NCBI RefSeq assembly: GCF_947179165.1
Contig: NC_077239.1
Coordinates: 71,258,134-71,322,133 of the forward strand
Length of the DNA stretch: 64,000 nt
Reading direction: 5' to 3'
From: Solanum dulcamara
Lineage: Eukaryota > Streptophyta > Magnoliopsida > Solanales > Solanaceae
The notes beneath the pieces are model-generated. The model ran no database searches. It was not told the DNA's origin and saw only the letters and a list, made by a program, of their open reading frames with translations. Made by a program: the position numbers and the translations under genes. Of this stretch, positions 60,401 through 64,000 are shown piece by piece. Numbering within the stretch: the first letter of the stretch is position 1; the number at the start of each line of letters is the position of its first letter.

Positions 60401-61853
60401 CTCATCAATCAAGACTATGTCATCCGTGAAAAGCATACACCATGGCACCTCACCCTGAATTTGTCGCGTCAATCCATCTATCACCAAGGCAAATAAAAAC
60501 GTACTAAGAGCTGATCCTTGATGCAACCCCATCACAACTGGGAAGTGCTCTGAGTCGCCTCCGACTGTCCTTACCCTGGTTCTGACCCCCTCATACATGT
60601 CCTTGATCAGCCTAATGTATGTCGCAGGTACACCTTTAGCCTCCAAACATCTCCATAGTATCTCTCGTGGCACTTTATCGTAGGCCTTTTCTAGGTCGAT
60701 GAATACCATATGCAAATCCTTCTTCCTCTCCCTATATTGCTCCACTAGTCTCCTCATAAGATGTATGGCTTCTGTAGTTGAGCGTCCCGGCATAAATCCG
60801 AACTGATTCTCTGAAATAGACACGTCTCTCCTTACCCTCATCTCCACCACTCTTTTCCACACTTTCATAGTATGGCTTAGAAGCTTGATACCTTTATAGT
60901 TGTTGCAACTCTGGATATCCCCCTTATTTTTGTATAGAGGGATCATTACGCTCGACCTCCATTCTCCGGGCATCGCTGCCATCTTAAAGATGACATTAAA
61001 TAACCTAGTCAGCCACTCTAAACCTGCCGAGCTTTCGCTCTTCCAAAATTCCACAGGAACCTCGTCAGGTCCGGTCACTCTTCCCCAGCGCATACTACGA
61101 ACAACACCCTTAACTTCCTCGACCGTAATACTCCTACAACACCCAAAATCGTGAGGCCTTCCTGTCTGTTCCAAATCTCTCAACACAATCTCTCTGTCCC
61201 CTTCCTCATTCAAGAGTTTATGGAGACACCATTCTACACCATTCTCACTATTATGTGAGACAATCTCCAATTTTAACATAAGGGCAATGTCAAGAAAACT
61301 TTTAAGCTACAGTATGTAATGGAACTAAATTTCTTTGAGTCCAAGCAATTTTCAAATTTACCGTCCAGGGACCATAAATCCTAGCAACTTTTTATATTCC
61401 AATTTCCAGGGAAGTAAAAGGAACATTATATACTAAGAGTCATGCTATCGAGTTGTATGCAGTCTTGGTATATCTAGGTAAATAACTCCAGTTTCGTCCA
61501 GCAGATCCTACCAAGCAAGAACTTTGCATAAAACTTTTAGAGAACAGTAAAGCAAGCTAGCCAGTGTAAACTCTAACCTGAAAATGGCACCTCCGACTGA
61601 GTCAAGGGAAGAGGCTCCCCATTTGCAACACGTATTTGCCACTCTACAAGATCTTGACCAACAATCATCTCTGTAACAGGATGCTCAACCTGACAGAGAG
61701 TGGTTATATCCTCTGCTCTATTGCTACAAGAAGGGAAGGGCATACACTGATCAAAAGTACCTGAAGACGGGTGTTCATCTCCATAAAATGAAATTGTCCA
61801 GATTGTGTATCAACTATAAACTCAACAGTTCCTGCACTGTGGTAATTGACTGC
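54387..61853 (-). CDS. MCCA: 3-methylcrotonyl-CoA carboxylase alpha (biotin) subunit, 3' part of gene
   Basis: The product carboxylates biotin with bicarbonate and ATP for mitochondrial leucine breakdown. Coding exons on the minus strand: 61853-61761, 61689-61578, 57875-57771, 56495-56359, 56245-56011, 55921-55764, 55662-55546, 54983-54741 and 54631-54536. All are joined in phase by GT-AG introns. The first two hold the end of the biotin carboxylase domain ([13 protein letters not shown], then [17 protein letters not shown] with the catalytic Arg, Gln and Glu-His region). The next continue it ([24 protein letters not shown]). Exon 54983-54741 carries the biotin attachment motif EAMKM, completed by [13 protein letters not shown] in the next exon. 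The 5' exons, including the transit peptide and ATP-grasp core, lie beyond 64000. A last exon at 54440-54387 is only a guess. Introns hold several transposons. Confidence 0.9.
56694..57066. mobile_element. hAT-type element, 373 bp, in an MCCA intron
   Basis: A perfect 8-bp direct repeat GTTGAATC (56686-56693 and 57067-57074) flanks ends CAGTGTTATCAAAGGCG and, inverted, CAGTGTAGTCAAAGGCG (15 of 17 identical). CAGTG fits the hAT YARNG rule. The interior has gcgcaaa and gcgaggc-type repeats in both orientations near the ends. It sits between the exons at 56495 and 57771 and should be spliced out. Confidence 0.92.
57095..57178 (+). repeat. 3' fragment of a TS-type SINE in an MCCA intron
   Basis: The words gtgcggcccttccctaggcc, ctgtgcactgggctg and a terminal tcctttttt follow the order of the 3' half of the intact SINE at 58067-58250 with many changes. 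No promoter boxes remain. Confidence 0.6.
58067..58250 (+). mobile_element. TS/SolS-type SINE, full length, 19-bp TSD
   Basis: The perfect direct repeat ATTGTGTTAGTCCAAGTTT at 58048-58066 and 58251-58269 flanks a 184-bp element. The head is tRNA-like, with an A-box-like tggagtaactgg (58080-58091) and a B box ggttcaagcc (58134-58143), the internal RNA polymerase III promoter. The tail is the cccttccccggaccctgcac and ccgggctgcccttt type known from Solanaceae SINEs. It is in antisense orientation to MCCA, within an intron. The perfect TSD indicates recent insertion. Confidence 0.92.
58371..58862. mobile_element. Nested MITE with GTCGTTCGGTTGTTGGTT-like inverted ends
   Basis: The left end gtcgttcggttgttggttag and the right end aacaacaaccaaacgaagtac are inverted relatives. 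A second copy of the left terminal region begins near 58545 (tcgtttgcttgctggttaga followed by gttgtacatgcattagtaat). The element is therefore either a partial tandem duplication or one copy inserted in another. Repeated internal words are tagtaatgca, ttatgcag and atacatg. The TSD is not certain. Confidence 0.6.
59328..61290 (-). mobile_element. RTE-type LINE, 5'-truncated, in an MCCA intron
   Basis: The reading frame 61279-59903 (458 codons) and its continuation 59902-59663 hold a non-LTR reverse transcriptase. The blocks are [20 protein letters not shown] (motif A), [20 protein letters not shown] (motif B), [13 protein letters not shown] (catalytic Asp-Asp, motif C) and the C-terminal [15 protein letters not shown] and [16 protein letters not shown] blocks. 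One in-frame TAG at about 59903 is the main visible break. The endonuclease part is absent, as in 5' truncation. The 3' end is a (TTG)n tail, seen as (CAA)n at 59328-59342 on the plus strand, typical of plant RTE elements. It lies in the intron between 57875 and 61578, in the same orientation as MCCA. Confidence 0.88.
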
Positions 61854-63157
61854 CTTCAAACATAATGGAGGGGCTTTCAGGTCAGGAGAAACAATTGAGA
61901 ACAATACTGAAAAAAGATTTGAACAGACAGCAGACAGCACAAGGGACCAGATCATAATATGAGAGGTTTTTCCACAGAACATCTCTTCCAAATAGAAGGA
62001 TAGTGATACTAATTGATCAAGAATTAACTTTATCATAACAGAATATGTATAGGAACTCAATACTACAATCACACTTCACACAAGAGCGAGAGAGAGGGAG
62101 GGGGGAATATATCAACATATGATAGAGAGAGAAAATGGAGAAATTCGTTTTTTTGGTCATTTAATGGCAATGTGGTAGAATGCAACCCAAATCTCCTTCC
62201 TAAAATAAAGATAGCGTAATAACTTAGCAAAAAAGGATAGAAACTAATTACTAATCAAAGATGCGGGTTAACCTCAGCAGTCAAATATAGATCTTAATTC
62301 ACTACTGGCTATATCAAGCTTCATCCTTGTTTTAGATAAGAACTGCAACTATCATATAACACGATGCAGAGCTAGCATAATCCCATCCCCTAGTGCAGAT
62401 ATAAGCTTTAACAGTCACAACTTCAAGTCAATGAAGCCAACAACCATTTTTTTCCCATGCTAGCCTTAGAATACATTGCTTTAATTTGTAAAAAAAGGAA
62501 TTTCTGCATATGGACTTCGACCCTAAAACTTTGTCCCACCTGCTCTTCAGAAAGGTAAATACACACAAAAATGCCCTTCGTCTGTTACCGCCTAAACATA
62601 CCCTTTGCCTTCTGCTACCAACTGATATGCACCCAATTTGGTAATATTATCTCCTAGCTTTAAACTTGTCCAAAGTTTGCCCCTCCACAAGTGTACACTT
62701 TTCCACTTCTCCTTTGTGATGCAATATTGTTTCTTGCATTAATCAAACATACGAATGAAATTACAAATATTTGTTCCGAAGACATCTTCACTTGAGTCTT
62801 TCTGAGAAGGAATGGTGTACTTAAGATGTACACATTTGTTCTAATATACGAGTATATTGAGAGGAAAGCTACAGTTGCAATACAGCTAGGAGGAAATGCT
62901 AAAATGACAGGCTATGGCATATTGTCTCTGTAGAGTGTACAGTGGATTGTATGTACAACAGTGGGTGAAGTTAGCTTAATTAAATGAGATAGTTAACTAG
63001 TTTGTCAGCTGGTAGTTGACAGTATGTATACATTAGTTAGATGTAGTAAATCAGGTGTAATTGTATTCATCTACTCGCCTACTACATTCAGAAACTAGCC
63101 CCAATTTTGCCTCTATTATTCGAGCTCTATCTCTCCATTAAGTCATGGTGATTCTGA
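61854..63157. other. MCCA intron sequence, with the Copia LTR in its distal part
   Basis: No further carboxylase exon was found. A decayed repeat-like stretch is seen near 62500-62720. From roughly 62830 or 62930 to 63159 the sequence is probably the 5' LTR of the next element (it ends gattctgaca just before a primer-binding-site-like motif). Its start could not be fixed. Confidence 0.45.
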
Positions 63158-63159
63158 CA

Positions 63160-64000
63160 TGGTACTAGAGCCTCAATCAATGGAGCTGAGTCCAACTGAT
63201 TAGAGGTTCTCATTTCTAGCAAAGAAGCAGTTCAATCGGTAGACATCCCTTTTCTGCTTCGCAACTTTCTTCTTTTAGTCTGCAGACAGTTAGGGTTTCT
63301 GTGATCTTTGATTTTGTTGCAATTCGAAGTGCTGAAGCTTGAGAAATGGCGAATACAATGGAGACAGAGACACATTGGTGATGGATCACAATCACTCATT
63401 GTATCTGAATCTTTCGGTTACCTTTTTTTTTTTATAAAAGGCACCCTTCAGATACTCCTCCAGGCATCAATTTGATGGCAATACTGTTGTAAGGATCTGA
63501 AAACTACACCTCGTGGAGTAGATCTATTAAGATAGCATTCCTCGACAACAATAAATTAGGATTTGTGCAAGGAAAATGTTTAAAGGAAAATTATGATATA
63601 ATGCTGCATAATCAATGGGAATGATCCTATGCTATAGTTCTCTCTTGGATTATGAAGACTGTATTGAAGGGTCTCCCGACCAGCATTGTCTATGCCTCAG
63701 TTTGTGCAAGGAAAATGTTTAAAGGAAAATTATGATATAATGCTGCATAATCAATGGGAATGATCCTATGCTATAGTTCTCTCTTGGATTATGAAGACTG
63801 TGTTGAAGGGTCTCCCGACCAGCATTGTCTATGCCTCAGTTTCAGGCGAGGTATGGAACAGACATTTGACAAGATGAATGGATCTAGGATTTACTATTCA
63901 CAAAGATATTGCAACATTATCTCAAGGGGTTTCGACTATATCTAGTTACTACAACAAATTGAGAGACCTGTGAGATGAGTATAGTGCTTTTAGTACCAAC
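63160..64000 (+). mobile_element. 5' part of a Copia retrotransposon, truncated by the window edge
   Basis: TGGTACTAGAGCC at 63160-63172 is a decayed initiator tRNA-Met primer site. Downstream on the plus strand are gag pieces typical of a plant Copia group: SDTPPGINLM (about 63450), SENYTSWSRSIKIAFL (63500-63545), AIVLSWIMKTVLKGL and TSIVYAS (63640-63690 and again at 63775-63830), then ISSYYNKLRDL near the edge. Stops and frameshifts and a 139-bp tandem duplication show it is defective. It probably lies in the same large MCCA intron. Confidence 0.75.
63562..63839 (+). repeat. 139-bp tandem duplication in Copia gag
   Basis: 63562-63700 and 63701-63839 are the same 139 bp. I see only a single difference (gtattgaag in the first, gtgttgaag in the second). 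139 is not a multiple of three, so the duplication shifts the gag frame. The near identity implies a recent event. Confidence 0.93.

Noticed and set aside
1..64000. CRISPR arrays, operons, riboswitches, tRNA or rRNA genes
   Set aside because: No regularly spaced repeats with unique spacers, no tRNA cloverleaf outside the SINE head and no rRNA sequence were seen; the genome is a plant nuclear one.

Overview
This is a plant nuclear window, AT-rich and intron-containing, with no operons or prokaryotic features. A tRNA-derived SINE resembling the Solanaceae TS/SolS family, together with the mix of small hAT, Mutator-like and Copia elements, points to a Solanaceae genome (probably Solanum). That assignment is inference from repeat types and protein likeness; no search was run.

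Three host genes can be modelled. (1) A SULTR3;1-like sulfate/proton co-transporter on the plus strand, 11896-19229: twelve coding exons, 657 residues, all splice junctions in phase. (2) A NETWORKED-1-type actin-binding coiled-coil protein on the minus strand, 27140-20106: three coding exons, 1880 residues, with two candidate untranslated leader exons further upstream. It converges on the sulfate transporter, with about 0.9 kb between stop codons. (3) The 3' two-thirds or so of the gene for the biotin-bearing alpha subunit of mitochondrial 3-methylcrotonyl-CoA carboxylase on the minus strand, 61853 to about 54387. Its 5' exons lie beyond the right edge. The three genes share no obvious pathway; they are neighbours, not a unit.

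The rest is mostly transposon-derived. Region 1-11.8 kb holds a SINE end, a 2.05 kb hAT element with 8-bp target-site duplications (TSDs), a diverged tandem-repeat tract, a GA microsatellite and a 1.13 kb Mutator-like element with a 10-bp TSD. Region 28.4-40.9 kb is gene-poor: small MITEs, an old internal duplication, a 963-bp hAT element and a 2.8 kb Mutator-like element. The last carries a remnant resembling a MULE transposase N-terminus and a captured 3' fragment of a histone H2B gene. Region 40.9-49.07 kb is a complete but decayed Copia LTR retrotransposon (LTRs, tRNA-Met primer site and 5-bp TSD all visible). It is split by a 2.8 kb solo-LTR-like insertion with its own TSD and scrambled in its reverse transcriptase by a small inverted duplication. 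Region 50.6-52.3 kb is a dead RTE-type LINE interrupted by a 590-bp hAT element.

The introns of the carboxylase gene hold a 373-bp hAT element, a SINE with a 19-bp TSD, a Tnt-style nested MITE, a nearly open RTE-type LINE reverse transcriptase and, at the right edge, the 5' end of another Copia element. I found no previously undescribed enzymatic or defence system. The best candidates for novelty are the H2B-carrying Mutator-like element, the hAT element encoding three 49-residue repeats, the duplicated 5'-leader exon and 95-residue repeats of the NETWORKED gene, and the inverted duplication inside the Copia reverse transcriptase.
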